The notes under the pieces: generated by a model
What the model saw: the letters and a program-made list of their open reading frames with translations, nothing else
What the model was told of the DNA's origin: nothing
Databases searched by the model: none
In this document: positions 25,989 through 40,900 of the stretch, piece by piece
How positions within the stretch are numbered: the first letter of the stretch is position 1
Layout: every line of letters starts with the position of its first letter
Position numbers and translations under genes: made by a program
Virus record (IMG/VR): IMGVR_UViG_3300020470_000690
Span: 1 to 64,000 of that record
Source: a virus
DNA length: 64,000 nucleotides
Strand: one strand, 5' to 3'

Positions 25989-28900
25989 GGAATATTTGAG
26001 TTGGTGAGAAGTTAGAAATAACTGTTGCACCAGTCTGTACCGAGAGGATTACAGAGTTAGAGTAAACAGGTGAAGCACCAGCAGCGGTTATTGCTACACG
26101 GAACTCATCACCATCATCTGCCTGTTCAGCAGAAGCAGTAGTGTAAACACTATTTGTAGCACCTGTTATGTTTGCCCATGTGGTCTCACCATACTGCTTA
26201 CGCTGCCACTGGTAGTTCAGAGGAGTAGTTCCTACAGAACCATCAGATGAAAGATTAAACGTAGCGAGTACGGTAAATGCAGCCATTTGACCTTGGTTAA
26301 CGGTTACGTTGGATGGTTGGGCAGTGATAGTTATATAACCATCAACAATTACAATTGGGTTACCATCAGAGTCAGTACCCTCACCTGCGTAAGTATCATA
26401 ACCACCGTTCATGGCAGGACCTTCAGGTGGAGTCCAATCATCCTCAACAGTGTTGTGGATGGTGACTTCTGGTTGTGCATAACCAACACCAGCAGTCTTA
26501 ACATCAATCCTCAAGAGACCCATCAACGCACGTATGCGTCCATCAAATCCAGAAGATGATATGACATCAACGTTTGGACGTGAAGTATAACCATCACCAG
26601 GAGAGGTGATAATTGCTGTTGTCATCTCACCAGAGGTTATCTCAGCAAGTGCTTCAGCACCACGACCCTTAACAGTTCCTGTGTACTCGAAGGTGATCAA
26701 AGAATTAGAAGACTCAATCAAAGCAACTTCACGATTCTCTCCTTCTCCATCGATTTGTAGGAGGTCACCTGCCTCAATCGGAGGTACGACTGTAGCAGCA
26801 ATAACGTCTGCGTCAGAACCAATGTAGGAGAAAGCAACGAATGTTGATCCTGCACGAGGAACTTCAGCGAAGATAATACGTGAACCAACTAGTTCATAAC
26901 CAACTCCAGGTTCCTGAATAACACCGTTTAGAGAAACAATAATGTTGTTCTCAGGAAGTATAGTACTAGAGCTAACACCTTCAGTTAGGGTTAGTGAGTA
27001 GAATCCACCTGCGTAACGTAAGTTAAAGGATGAACGTAAGGAATCAAACTCGAAGGATATATCATCCAACTGTCTAAGTTTACCAACGTAGTATCCGATA
27101 AACTCAGAACCGATTGTTGGAGGTTCAGTGAACTGGATCTGATCAGAGAATGCTGTGTATGCTTGTGTACCACCTGGAGGTTGTAGAACACCATTAGTGA
27201 ATACCAATAGGTGTCCAGCAGGATCTGGGAAGTATGCTTCTCCGTTATTTGTAGTAAGTTTAAAGGATGTTTGTGAACCATCAAATCCTCTGAAGAACCT
27301 ATCACAACGTCCAACAAGACCCTTAGATTGGGTGACACCAGCATACCAACCAGCATCAGACTTAATTGTAATATTGCTTGGGAAGTCTCCAACAACATCT
27401 TCCAACCAAATTCTACCTGAATCACCAGTAACTGATTTACCAGAGACCTTACCATAAGAATTGTAGTTAGTGACTGTTACACTACTCATCTCAGCGAGGA
27501 TAATTGGGAAGTTATTGAGGTTCTCAAACTTACCAATTGCAGTACCACCAGCGGCTAAATCCTGAGGATCAGGTGTAACTACCTCACCTTGAGAGTTAGT
27601 TCCATATGGTCTAAGGTTTGCAATCCAAATCTTATGTGGGATGTTAGGAGTAACACTATCATCAAATGCTTGATACTTAGTGACAACAGCAGTCCAACCT
27701 GGTTCCTTAATAGTAGTACCTGCGAGGAGGTAAACTACATCACCAGCAGTAAAGTTTCCTGCATACCCACCATCACGGATGATGTTATTTACATCACATT
27801 CTATCTGTGATTCTGCATGTACATACTGGTTAAGAGTTAACTCTTCGAATCCAGTAGCAGTAATGTATGCTATATCAAGAATCTTATCAGTGATAGAACC
27901 GTAGATAACGTCACCATCAACAAAGTCATCTGCGATGGTTTCGATATCAATCGTAATACGTCCACCACTATTACCTACAAGAGAACCAGCAGAGTTTTCG
28001 TACTTAACAATATCTGCCTCAGCACTATTTCCTTTGTTAAAGACCTTCTCATCTTGCTTAAATGCACCTCTAGAGGTGTTAATTAACATACGCTCAACAC
28101 TAGTACCATTAACAGTATTAGTCTGACCACTATCTACACCCTCTAAAACATCATTGTCAGAGAATGATCCAGTCATATCCTCAACGTAGATCCAACCTTC
28201 GTCTCCACCATCACCAGTTAGAACAGAAGTCTGAACAATAGTACCATTGTTAGATGTAGAACCCTGTACTTGTACAGTTTCACCATTGGTAAATCTACCA
28301 GATGCTGCGTCTACATTAAACTTCTTATAGAGTTTAACAATATTTGCTTCATTGTTCATTGTGCGAACAACTTCAGCAGAAGCATTAGAAGTAGATCCAA
28401 CCAAATAATCAGCAGTGTTAAATCCAGCACTAATTGGTTGATTGTTATCTCTTACAGGAGCAACCATTGCTGGCATATTAATACCAGTACGTACAACTGT
28501 CTGTAATCTTTGCTGACCTGTTAAATTTTTATCTAGTGCAAACTGTCTATATCTTGCATCATGACGCTTCTCACGAGTAATCTCAAAGAAGTCTGCCTCA
28601 GCATTAAGAACATAGTAGTATGTCTGATCCTGTAAATTAGGATCTAGATCCTGAGAAGCAGGAATATATGCAAGAACATCACCACGTGAGAAGAAGTTAG
28701 GCTTATGTATTGTTACAGTATTCTCTCTTCTCTCAAATCCAACCTCAATAGTTGGAGTTAATAGAATCAATTCTGGATCAGTGTTATAATCTTCACCTTC
28801 ATCATATAGATTAGTCACATTAGTGATATCAGCACTATTGGTATAATCAATCTTATTAGTCGAAGGTGCTTGAGATCTATTCAGTGCATGATATGCAAGG

Positions 28901-31900
28901 TTAATAGAACTATCAATTGTAAATTCTGTAGATTCTTTCTCATACTCAAATCTATTAGAAATAGCAGCAGTATTAGATGGTTCTAGATATAGATCATATC
29001 CTGCCCACTGTGCATCATTGTTGTAGTCATATAAACCACGTTTAACATACTCACGTATACGTGTAACATAGAAGAGTAAGTGCTGTCTAACGATATTCTC
29101 GAATGCTATGAAGTTACCTTCACCATCAAACCAAGAGTTAACCAACTTCAGCATACCTTGGTTACCACCTGTATTCAGGTCATACATCAAAGCAGTTACC
29201 ATATTCTCAGCAAATGTTATATCTGCTGTAGTATCTGGATGGTTATTTTGAGTTCTCTCAAATGCCTTAGCAGTAATAGCATGATAATTAAAGAGTATAT
29301 GACGTGCACAATGCTTATCGGATACTGAACCACCACCAATCGTAGTCAACAGTACATCAAAGAGTGTATCAACTGCTGATGTTACGTTATAGCATGTATA
29401 TAATTGATAATTATTGTTAAATCTCCATGGGAGTTCACGTTCTACAGCATCCAAGTGACTACCACCACCACCAGATGCTAGAGATATGGTTTGGATAACA
29501 ATATCCATCAATCCTTCGATCTTATCTGCAACACCAACACAAGTAGTATTCCAATCACCATTCATAGCACCATTCTGATCGAAGGTGATACTAACATCAC
29601 GCATTACCATATCTGGAGCGTACTTAACTGGCCAAATATTTGGTAGAGTCTTACTAATAGTACCATCAGTTAGACTTGCAGGTGTAGCAATAGCATCAGT
29701 ATACAGACCCATCAAAGATGTAATAGCAGATGCTACGTCAGCACACTTAGGATTATTAGTATCAGCAGTGATTACAAAATCACCAGAATTGTAAGGATAG
29801 AAGTCAAGATCAGCATAGAACTTCTGAGCGAAGGTATGACCACCTCTAGGATATGTCTTCTGAGCAGTATTACCATCCCTTGTACATGTGAATGTAAAGG
29901 AGTTAGGTGCTAACTTACAAGTCGTTCCTGTTGACAATCCATGTGCACCAATTGTTAATGCTAGATATCCAGTTGCAGGATCGTAAGTAGCATTAGTTGG
30001 AGTATATGTAACGATAGGTGAGTTACCAATATCGATAGTAATAGTACTACCAGACTTACCAACAATAGGAACAGGTCTATCGAATGCTGGATCCTTAGCA
30101 CGAGGATATGTGTGGTTAGTAGAATAGTTATCCTGTTGACATGTGAATGTCAAAGAATTAGGTCTAACCATGACAGATTCACCTGCTTTATCAACACAAC
30201 CAGTAGCAATGCTAACCAGTGTATGAGTTGTTGTGTTGGTAGAAGGAACTGTATCTAATACCTGTACATCAAATGTATTTGCTGTGCAATTGGAAATTGT
30301 TAACCACTTACCAGATGCAGGGTCAGTAACTCTTGGATATGAATAGTTTCCACCACCCTGAGTACATGAGAATGTTAATCCACCATCAGCAATCTTAACG
30401 TATTCGCCATTAGCAAATCCATGACCATTGATAGTAAGTGTAACGATACCTGTAGTGGGGTTGTAAGCGGCATCAGTAGGTGTTAAACCAAGTGTAGGAC
30501 CTTGGAGACTATTAGACCCAATATCAAGTGCTAGGTTACCTGTACCAGCATCATAGGTAGCGTTGGTTACGTTAAAGTTAACCTCAGGAGTAGTTCCTAT
30601 GTTAGCAGTAATCGTATCTGTTGTGTTAGAAATTATAGTTAACGTTGTTCCTGAAGCAGGATCAGTTGATCTTGGATATCCATGAGTAGTTGTATTACCA
30701 TCAAATTCACAAGAGAACTGTATTGCGTTGTTATCAAGTGTGAATGTATTGATATTAGCTTGCAATCCATGAGCAGAACCGAAGGTCAATGTTAGGTGAC
30801 CAGTTAGAGGATCGTAGGTAGCATTTGTTGGTGTTAACTGAGATCCACCAGTTACATTAACTGAGTTAGATGCAGCAGATACAAATGTGTGTTCATAGTT
30901 ACCACCAGTTACCAATGCACGGTCTGTAGCAGATACAAACTTATGAGCATAGTTACCACCAGTGATCAAGGCACCAGAAGCAGCACTTACAAACGTATGA
31001 GCATATTGATCATTAGGACCAGAAGCACCGATATCAAGTGTAACTATACCTGCAGGATCCTGTCTCTTAATACCATTAGTGACAGCAGATACAAACTCAT
31101 GAGTATAGTCACCACCTGTATGTACAGCACCTGTAGATGCAGATACAAATGAGTGAGCATAGTAACCACCACTTATCAGAGCACCAGAATCGGCAGACTT
31201 AAATCCATGCCATGAGGTGTTAGATGAAGTACCAACATTCATTGTAATCCATCCGTTCTGTTTCTGTATAACACCTCTGTGGATGCTATTAGCAAGAGCA
31301 GACTGGAATACGTGTGTAGTAGTATTAGTGGAAGGAATCTTCTGTAGTAACTGTACACTGAATGTGTTAGTAGTTACATCAGAAACTGGAATATAGTTGT
31401 TATGTGCCCAGTCACGTTGTTGTGAAAGACCATTAGCGTCAGCAGATACAAAGTTGTGTGTATATGTACCACCAGATGTAACTGCATTAGCAGCAGCAGA
31501 AACGAATGTATGTGATGTAGTGTTAGCAGAAGTACCAACCCATACGCTGATTGTAGTATCTGTAACAGCAACAATCTTAGCAGCACCGTTATATACTGGA
31601 TCAGCACCACCAGCGGCATTTGCAGCTGCTCTTGGATATGTGTGGTTGGTAGCATTGCTGTCCTTATTACATGTGAAAGTAATAGAGTTTGCAGCAATTC
31701 TTACAGAGTCACCAGATGTCTGGATGCAGTTAGCAGCAGCACTTACAAAGGTATGAGGATTAGTATTAGTAGAAGGTGCAGTAGTTAGAACTTTAACATC
31801 GATGTAATCTGTTCCTGCTTCTCTAATCTCCATCCAACGACCACTGAAGGGGTCTCTAGTTTGGATACCATTAGATGTAGCAGATACGAATACGTGAGTA

Positions 31901-34900
31901 GAAGTATTAGACTGAGGTATTGAGTTTAGAACTTGTACATCAAATCCACTAGCAGTAGCATTAGAGATCTGTACCCACTTACCGCTCATTGGGTCATCTG
32001 CCCTAGGATAAGAATGGTTAGTTTGATCTCCGTCTAGACCACAAGTAAATGTCAAGGAGTTGTCAGCAAACTTAACCCAATCTCCATTGGTTAGGTTATG
32101 TGCAGCAGTGGTATTGATATGTAAAATACCTGTCTGTGGATCATGTGTAGTACCAGTAGTTGCTGTGTGACTAATAGTAGAAGGTCTTGGATATGTCTTC
32201 TGTGCACTACCACCATCTAATGTACATGTAAATGTCAGTGCATTATCAGCAATCTTAATATGCTCACCTTGTGTCAGAGTATGACCAGCAATGGTCAATC
32301 TCATGATACCTGTTGTTGGATTATAGTCAGCGTTGGTAGGTGTTAAAGTTTCACCTGCACGGAAACTATGAGCACCAATAGTCAAGTCCATAACACCTGT
32401 TACTGGTGAGTAAGCAGCAGCAGTAGGAGTCCATTGCTTCTCTATTGACTGACCAACATGAACTTGGAATGTATTTGTTTGTGTATTAAATACAGGGATC
32501 CACTTATCAGCAACAGGATCATCATGTCTTGGATAAGCATGAGTTGTATCATAATTATCCATCGAGCAAGTAAACTTGATCGACTCAGGTGCAAACTTAA
32601 CCATTGCACCATCACCAAATCCATGGTTAGCAACAGTACATTCCATAATACCAGCAGCAGCATCATATGTTGCAGCAGTAATAGTAAATGTATCAGTAAT
32701 ATTTCTTGGATATGCGTGGTCTGAACCCTGACTATCTTCACCACATCTAAAGGTTACAGCACCGTCTTCGATCCAAATGGTATCACCATTCTGCATACCG
32801 TGATCGTTAACGGTAAGAGTCATCTTACCAGTATTAGGATCGTAAGCAGCGTTAGTAGGTGTTAGATCAGTAGCAGCAGCAAAGGTGTGAGCATAGTTAT
32901 CGTTAGGACCAGATACTCCGACTTGGATATCAAATGTATCTGTACCTGCATTAAGTACAGGTAACCACTCATCATAAACTGGGTCAGATGTTCTAGGATA
33001 TGAGTGCTTAGTAGCATTACCATCTTTAGTGCACTTAAAGTCAATAGCCTCAGTACATACCCTAACGTAATCACCAGCATGAGTCAGGCAGTTAGTTACT
33101 GCATTGACAAATGTATGCTCAGTCTGGTTGGAAGATACACCAACATTAACATCAAATGTATTCTGAGTTACATTAGTAACATGTAACCACTTATCATATG
33201 CATAGTCTTCTCCACCAGGAGCAGAAGAGTTGTATGCTCTAGGATAAGCATGGTTGGTTGTATGACCATCCATACCACATGTGAATACTAATCCAAATTG
33301 ATTAATCTTAACTCTGTCATCATTCTGGAATCCATGGTTAGCAAGACTAATAGTCATTACACCAGTAGCAGGTGCATATGCAGCAGCAGTTGGAGTATGA
33401 GTAGTCTGTGCTTTAAATCCATGACTAGGAATAGTCAATGTCATAACACCTGTTGTAGGTGTATATGCAGCATTGGTTATATCATAGGTGTCTAAACCAA
33501 TCTTATCGATTGTTATAGCAGTATTATATCCTGCATCAGGACCACTAGGACCAGAAGCACGAGGATATGCATGGTCAGTCGCATGACTGTCCATTGCACA
33601 AGTAAAGGTTAATGCATTAGTACCTAACTTAACAGTCTCTCCTGCTCTGAAGGTATGTGCACCGATGTTGATATCAAGAACACCAGTATTAGGAACAAAC
33701 TTAGCATCATGTACATCAAAGTTTGTAATACCAGTAGTACCAACGTTAACAGTAACAGTAGTATCAGTTACACCTACAATCTCAATTGGCTCGTCATGTA
33801 CTGGGTCTGTAATTCTTGGATAGGTGTGATTAGTAGCACCATTATCCATCGCACAAGTAAATGTGAGTGAATTAGGTTCGATTTTTAGGTTAGTTCCAAC
33901 CTTGAGGTCGTGAACTCCCACAGTCATTATGAGGTTACCAGTGTTCGGCTCGTAACTAATTGCTGTGGGAGTAAATTTCTTGATCCTTGAGACACCAACA
34001 TTGACTGTGAATGTGTCAGTTGTCTTAGAAATTATAGGCAACCACTGATTACTTGTCTGATCTGTAGTCCTAGGATAGGTGTGATTGCTGTAATGATTGT
34101 CCATTGAGCAAGTAAATGTCAATGAATTATCAGCAATATTGATCTTATTTCCTATATCAAATCCATGTCCAGCAACTGTTAGAGTCAATAAACCAGTACC
34201 AGCATCATAAGAAGCATCAGTAGCAGTGTGCTGAGTAGAGGCAACAGATACAATAGGTATAGCAGTGTCAAATGCAGGGTCTCTACCATAGTTAAGTGCA
34301 AGAGACTCATTCCTCATCACCTGGATGGCGAGATCTCTGGCATAATTAGTGATCCAAGTTGCTTCAGTGTTATGTGTTAGACCTTCATTGACATAGTATT
34401 CAGCAGCATGGAAGACCTTGTTGTTACCACCATGACGGAGGTTCCAGCACATAGCATCCAAGAAGTCAGTTAAGTCATGGACACAATTGATGTTACCACC
34501 AGGAATGTTAAGTGAAGGATATTGTACTAAAGCAGCAGCAATAGACTCTTCAGCAATCAAACGAATGTTTCTTTCGATGATATCAGCAGCGTTAATGAAT
34601 CTGTCCTTAACAGCATTACGCTCATAGGACTCAACATCAACCTTATCAAGAGACTCATCACCACCTGCAGGTGTAGTATCATCGTCAGCTGCAGGATCTG
34701 GGTCAAAGATATAGAGATTCTCACGACCAAATGCATTACGCATGGTCATTATTGCCATTTCAGTAGTAAGTTTAAGGACACTGATAGCAGCAGCATCTTC
34801 ACCAGGTGCTACACCGACATTAACTGTGATATTACCAGTCTGTCTCTTCAGTCCATTGGTCGCAAATGACACAAATGTGTGAGCATTTGTATTTGTGGAA

Positions 34901-37900
34901 GGAGTTGTGGTTAATACTTGTATATCAAAGGTGTTTAACTGTACATTTGATATCGGTAACCATGCTTTGTATGCAGGGTCTTGTGGTCTTGGATAAGTCT
35001 TAGTGACTGCACCAGATCCTGTATCACAACTCATTGATAATGCGTTCTCATCGAGCATTACATAGTCATTTGCCTTAGTAATACCACTAGCAGTAGCAGA
35101 AACAAAGGTATGAACAGCAACGTTAGTAGATGGAATCTCTTTTAGTACCTGAACATCAAAAGTATTATTAGTTACGTTAAGTACAGGCAACCAAGAGTTG
35201 TATGCAGGGTCAGTTGACCTTGGATATGTATGATTAGAAAGGTCACCATCTAAATTACAGGTGAATGTTAGTGAATTTCCAGCAATTTTAACACTATCAC
35301 CAGCAACGAAACCATGTCCAGCAACTGTTAGTGTCATAATACCTGTATTAGGATTATATGCAGCGTCAGTTGCGGTATGAGTTGACTCACCAGTGAATCC
35401 ATGACCATTCTGGGTGATCGTTACGATACCAGTATTAGGATCATATGTTGCACCTGTTGGTGTAGAAGTAGTAACACCAACATCAGTAATTTTTACAGAG
35501 GTATTATAGACAGGATCACTCTGACGAGGGTAAGAATGCTCTGTAGCATAGTCATCTCTATCACAAGTAAAGGTTAAAGCACCATCTCTAAACCTAATAG
35601 AAGTACCAGGTTGCAATGTGTGAGCACCAACGTTCATCACTAGGTCACCTGTTACTGAATTATAGTCAGCATTGGAGACATTGTAGTTAACTATCGGTGA
35701 AGCACCAACATTAACAGTGATTGTGGAGATTGTACTCGAAGTAATAGCAATAGATTTACCATATGCAGGGTCACCTTTTCTTGGATACTTGTGCTTCGAA
35801 GCATGATCATCCATTGAGCAGGTGAATGTCAATGATTCTTCTGCAATAGTAATGGTATTTGCAGTAGTTAATCCATGATTAGGTATGGTAATAACTAAAT
35901 TACCATCTCCAGGAGTGTAAACTACGTTAGATGGAGTGTGATTACCACTACCATTGTCTGTTATAGCATTAGTAGCAGCAGTAACGAAGGTATGACCGTA
36001 GTTACCACCAGTGTAAATAGCGTCAAGTTCTGATCTTACATACTGATGAGTATGCTGACGACCATTTAATTGGATAAGAGACTTATCTTCCTGGTTAAGA
36101 TACAGATTAGCAGCATCCCAAGTCTTAGAGTTACCACCCTTCCTTAGGTCATGTGCGACTGCATTTAGAATATCTAATACATCATCAACACAATTCTGAG
36201 CACCATCAGGAACACCGAAGTTAAGATACTTCGATAGGTCATTCATTGTATGAACTGCTTCCCAAGCAATGACATTAGCATTACGCTCAAGCATATCAGC
36301 AGCATCTAACAACCTATCATTATCGGTTCTTTGGGCATTATAACCTTCAGAGTCGATAGTAATGGTAGCATCTCTGTATACAGTCAGTTCTGTATACTCA
36401 TTAACATAATAATCATCTTGATACTCGGATGATACACCAAGTTCAGCAGCAGTACTACCCTTAGTTACTAGAGTGTTGTTGACCGCATGCTTACAAAGCT
36501 TAGCAACATGGTTATATACATCTATTACAGCACTTAACTCATTATCAATAGAGTAAAGTTCACTATTAGCATTCATGAACTTAGCTGTGACGTTCCTGAT
36601 CGCAGAATTACCACCAGTAACTAGATCAGCAATGACAGCTGGAAGTATATAAGTCTTTATCTCATGAGTACACTTATTGGGGTTCGAATTGGGGTTTGTA
36701 TAGAAATCATATACAGTACCATTAATATCCTTCGTATATGTTGCTTCTAACCAACCTACTGCTTCAGCAGCAATTACATCACGGTTCTTCCAAATTAAAT
36801 CACCAGCGTCTCTAAATCTCTGTCCAGTAGGTCCAATAATATCACCTACCTCATCAGCAAGAGCAGAAATTTCATCCTGAATGGCTTGAGATATAGGTGA
36901 AGAGAAGTTATTAGGTATACGAAGTATGTCAGTAAACTTAGTAGGATTACCATCACTATCAACACCATAGTTCTCAAGATCTGTACTTGTAGTAGTCAGA
37001 ACATAGTGACAAATAGGTGCTAGTTCTCTATATGTGTAAATTGACTGTAGTACTTCATTAGCAATATGCTCAAGACCCTCATAAGCAGTTAGATAAGATC
37101 TCGCAGCAAGTGTACTATTGTAGTTACCACCATAACGTATATCATCAATAATACCTTTTAAGATATGTTCTTTTGTATCCCTTAAACAGAATGTAGTACC
37201 CTGTTGAGGACCAACACCATCAGCGGTGTCACCTGGCATCAACAGATCAGGATACTTAGCCTTCATCTTATTAACTGCTGTTTCAGCAATCCATGCTCTA
37301 TTAAGTTCGAGCATATCAGCAGCCTTACGATGCTCATCTCTAGAAAGCTGAACATCCTCAATAATTATTTCCTTAGTGGCATAATTAACCTTCTTAGCTG
37401 CAGCAGCAGAGTTTGTCGTTCCAGTAAAGGTTGCATAAACATCCTTATCACTCATGATGATAGGATGCTCATTACTCATAGAGAATGAGATATTATCATT
37501 AGTGCTAAAGATAACTGGAGGAGTAAATGTTGCTGTGTAGTTAGATACACCCTTAGTGATAACAAAGTTATCAATATGACCTTGATAGAAGTTGGCACCT
37601 GCTTGGTCAGCACCAATGGTCATCTTCCTCTCAAAATAATTATTGGTGTCAGTGTAATCAGATCCTACCTGAACACCACCAACCCACAATTTAGTAATAC
37701 CAGAAGTCTTAGATACTGCTACGTGAGTCCATGTACCAGCACTAATTCCATGAGAACCACTGATACGATCAGCGTTATCATAGGCAAGTTTGATACTACC
37801 ACCATCAAGATATAGACTTAAAGATCCAGTCTCACTAAGTCCACTTGTACGGAAGTCAAACAGATACTGTCCACCAGTTACTGCCTTGGCCTTGATCCAC

Positions 37901-40900
37901 ATCTCTATAGTAAAGTTATCAGTACCAAATGCATTTACATCAGATAGATCATGAGTAAGATATGCTTGTGATTCTAATAATAGAGAGTTAGTTCCACTAC
38001 GCTTATCAAGTGAAGTTAATGTTGCTTTCGCTGGATATACAGTAAAGGAATTTGGTACTGCACTTACAAAGGTGTGAGCATAATCACCACCAGTAATAAT
38101 AGCATCTTCACCACGTACAAAAGTGTGTAAAGTAGTGTTAGTAGAAGGTTGTGTACTTAAGACCTGAACAATAATAACACCACCATCTTGCTTCGTAATA
38201 TTATTAGAAGTTGCACTTACAAAAGTGTGAACTGAGGTATCGGGAGAAACACCAATCTGAACACCAATAGTATTATTATCAACAACTGAAATAGGTAACC
38301 ACTGATAACTTGCTGGATCAGTTGTTCTAGGATAAGTATGCTGAGTAGCATTATTATCATTAGCACATGTGAAGGTTAATGAATTATCAGCAATCTTGAT
38401 CATCTCACCATTCGAGAATCCATGATTAGCAATGGTAAGATTTAAAGTTCCCTTAGTAGGAAGATATGATGCACCAGTAATTGAGTAAGTACTTGATGTA
38501 ATACTATCAATGTTTACTGAGGTATTATAGAATGGGTCAGAATTTCTTGGATAAGCATGCTCTGTTTGGTTACCATCTTGATCACAAGTGAATACTAATG
38601 ACTGTGGCTTAAATCTAATCTTCTCACCAACATTAAGATTGTTAGGTCCAATGGTAATTGCCATTACACCTGTATCTGGTTGATAATCAACACCAGTTGG
38701 TGTGTAATGCTTAAGTGGGGATGAACCAACGTTTACAGTAAATGTACTTGCTGTTGTCTTAATGATAGGTAATCTAACATTGTTAGCAACAGGGTCAGTA
38801 AGTCTTGGATAATCATGCTGAGTAGCATTAGCATCCATACCACAAGTAAATTTAATTGCATTTGCAGCAATAGAAACTTCATTACCTGTGGAGAATCCAT
38901 GAGCAGCAACTGTTAAAGTAAGATGACCAGTAGCAGCATCATAGGTTGCGTTTGTTGGTGTAACGGTAACGTTAGAAGCACCAGAAACGTTTGTAATTCT
39001 TGAGTTAGTAATATACTCTCTATTCTGGAATGAACCAGTTAGAGTATTAGTATACAGCCAACGTAGTCCAGAGTTAGCACCCTTACATGAGAAATTAGCA
39101 CCAGACTTATGACCCTTAACTGTGTCACCAGGAGTGAAGAATCCAAGTCCACCTCTATCCTTATAAGCAAACTTATAAACCCTTATGTTCTCACCTTCCT
39201 CGTAAGTACCATCGGTAACAGTAGCGAGTGAATTGATATATGCAAGACCACCACCCTCAGATACTGAATTAGCAGTAGCAGATACAAATGTGTGTGTATA
39301 GTTACCACCACTCTGAATACCGTTAGGTGTAGCAGATACGAAGGTGTGTGCATTGGTGTTAGTAACTGCACCCTGTCCACCGTTAACGTTAACAGTAATA
39401 GTTGTCTCACTAGCAGCAGTAATTTCTACAGCAGTGTCATATGCATAATCTTCACCATCGCTAGTATTTGCTCCAGTTGCACGAGGATAAGATCCATTTC
39501 CAACAGTACCACCCTGATCACAACTAAAGGTTAATGATCCAGTAGCAATCTTAATACTTTCTCCAACTGCTAAGGTGTGAGCACCAATGGTCAATACTAA
39601 ATCACCACCAACAGGATCGTAAGTTGCATTCGTTACTGTGTGGTTAACAATAGGTGATGCACCGACGTTAACAGTAATAGTTGTAGCACCTACAGCATCA
39701 ATTGCAATCTGCTGGTTGTAAGTTGGGTCACTAGAACGAGGATATGTCTTATTGGCAGTATTGCCATCCATCGCACAAGTGAATGTTAATGAATTAGGTT
39801 CTATCCTAACAGTATCATTAGTTGTTAAAGTATGTGATCCAATGGTTAGAACTAAGTCACCAGTGGCAGCAGTATATGATGCAGCAGTTGGTGTAAACTG
39901 AGCACCTGTGAATGAAGTAGTTGCAATATTTGCTAATGTGTCAATAGCAGTTGCTACGTTTGCACAATTAGTTCCACCTTGGTTACTACCTGAAGAGTAA
40001 TCAGGGTCATAGTAATGTGCAGTAGAAGAACTGTCTAAGTAAGGTGCAGAATATGTTGTAGGATCATTCAGGTTATAACCAGCAGTATTAAGTGTCTGGT
40101 CATACATGATATTTCTCATTGCATTCTTACAGAGATCCTTAGCAGCATTAAATGCTGTAATTGCTTCTTGTGTCTCTGGAAGACCTATGAATACACCGTC
40201 AGTATTAAAGAACTTCTTAACAAACTCAACCATGTAGTAGTTGCCATCACCATCTAGGTCATCAGCAATAGCATCAATGAAGTAACCAGTGTCACGAGTA
40301 CACTTAGTTTCTAATGTAGTCTGTGCTGCAGGTTGTGAAAGATCAATTAGATCAGATAGAGATGCAGTTGTTATTACCTCTGAAACATTAGTCCAAAGAG
40401 TGTTCAGTGCTGCTGTAACATCAGCACAATTATTAGCACCATAATTGGTGGAGTTAGAACCAGAAGTACCGTAATTATCTCCTGGAGATGGGTCAGCAGT
40501 AATTCCTGATCCACCAGAACCGCCTGTAGATTGCTCATTATACTTCGTATATGAAACAGAATCGATTGTCTCAGAACCACTTAATGTGTTAGTAAGTGCT
40601 TCGACCATATGATCATATGCCTTACCATAACCATAATTAATCTCATTAGCTTGAGAATTAACATACTGGAAAGTAGTACCATCTGGGAAGAACATCTGAC
40701 ACAATTTACGTGTATAGACTGTTCCACCCCATCCAGTATCTCTGGATAGAGCATCGATGAAATATCCAAGGTCTCTCTTACACTTAGCAGCACTAGGAAT
40801 AGTAGTACCAGGATATTGAGTAATCATCTCATCATAAGACTTAGCGATGATCCACTCTCTATTCTTCTGGATCAAACGATAAGCATCCTTAAATCTACCC

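Noticed and set aside
30875-31500. Possible CRISPR-like array of regular repeats
   Set aside because: The repeats have a fixed 54-bp period without unique spacers, and they are in frame in a coding gene.
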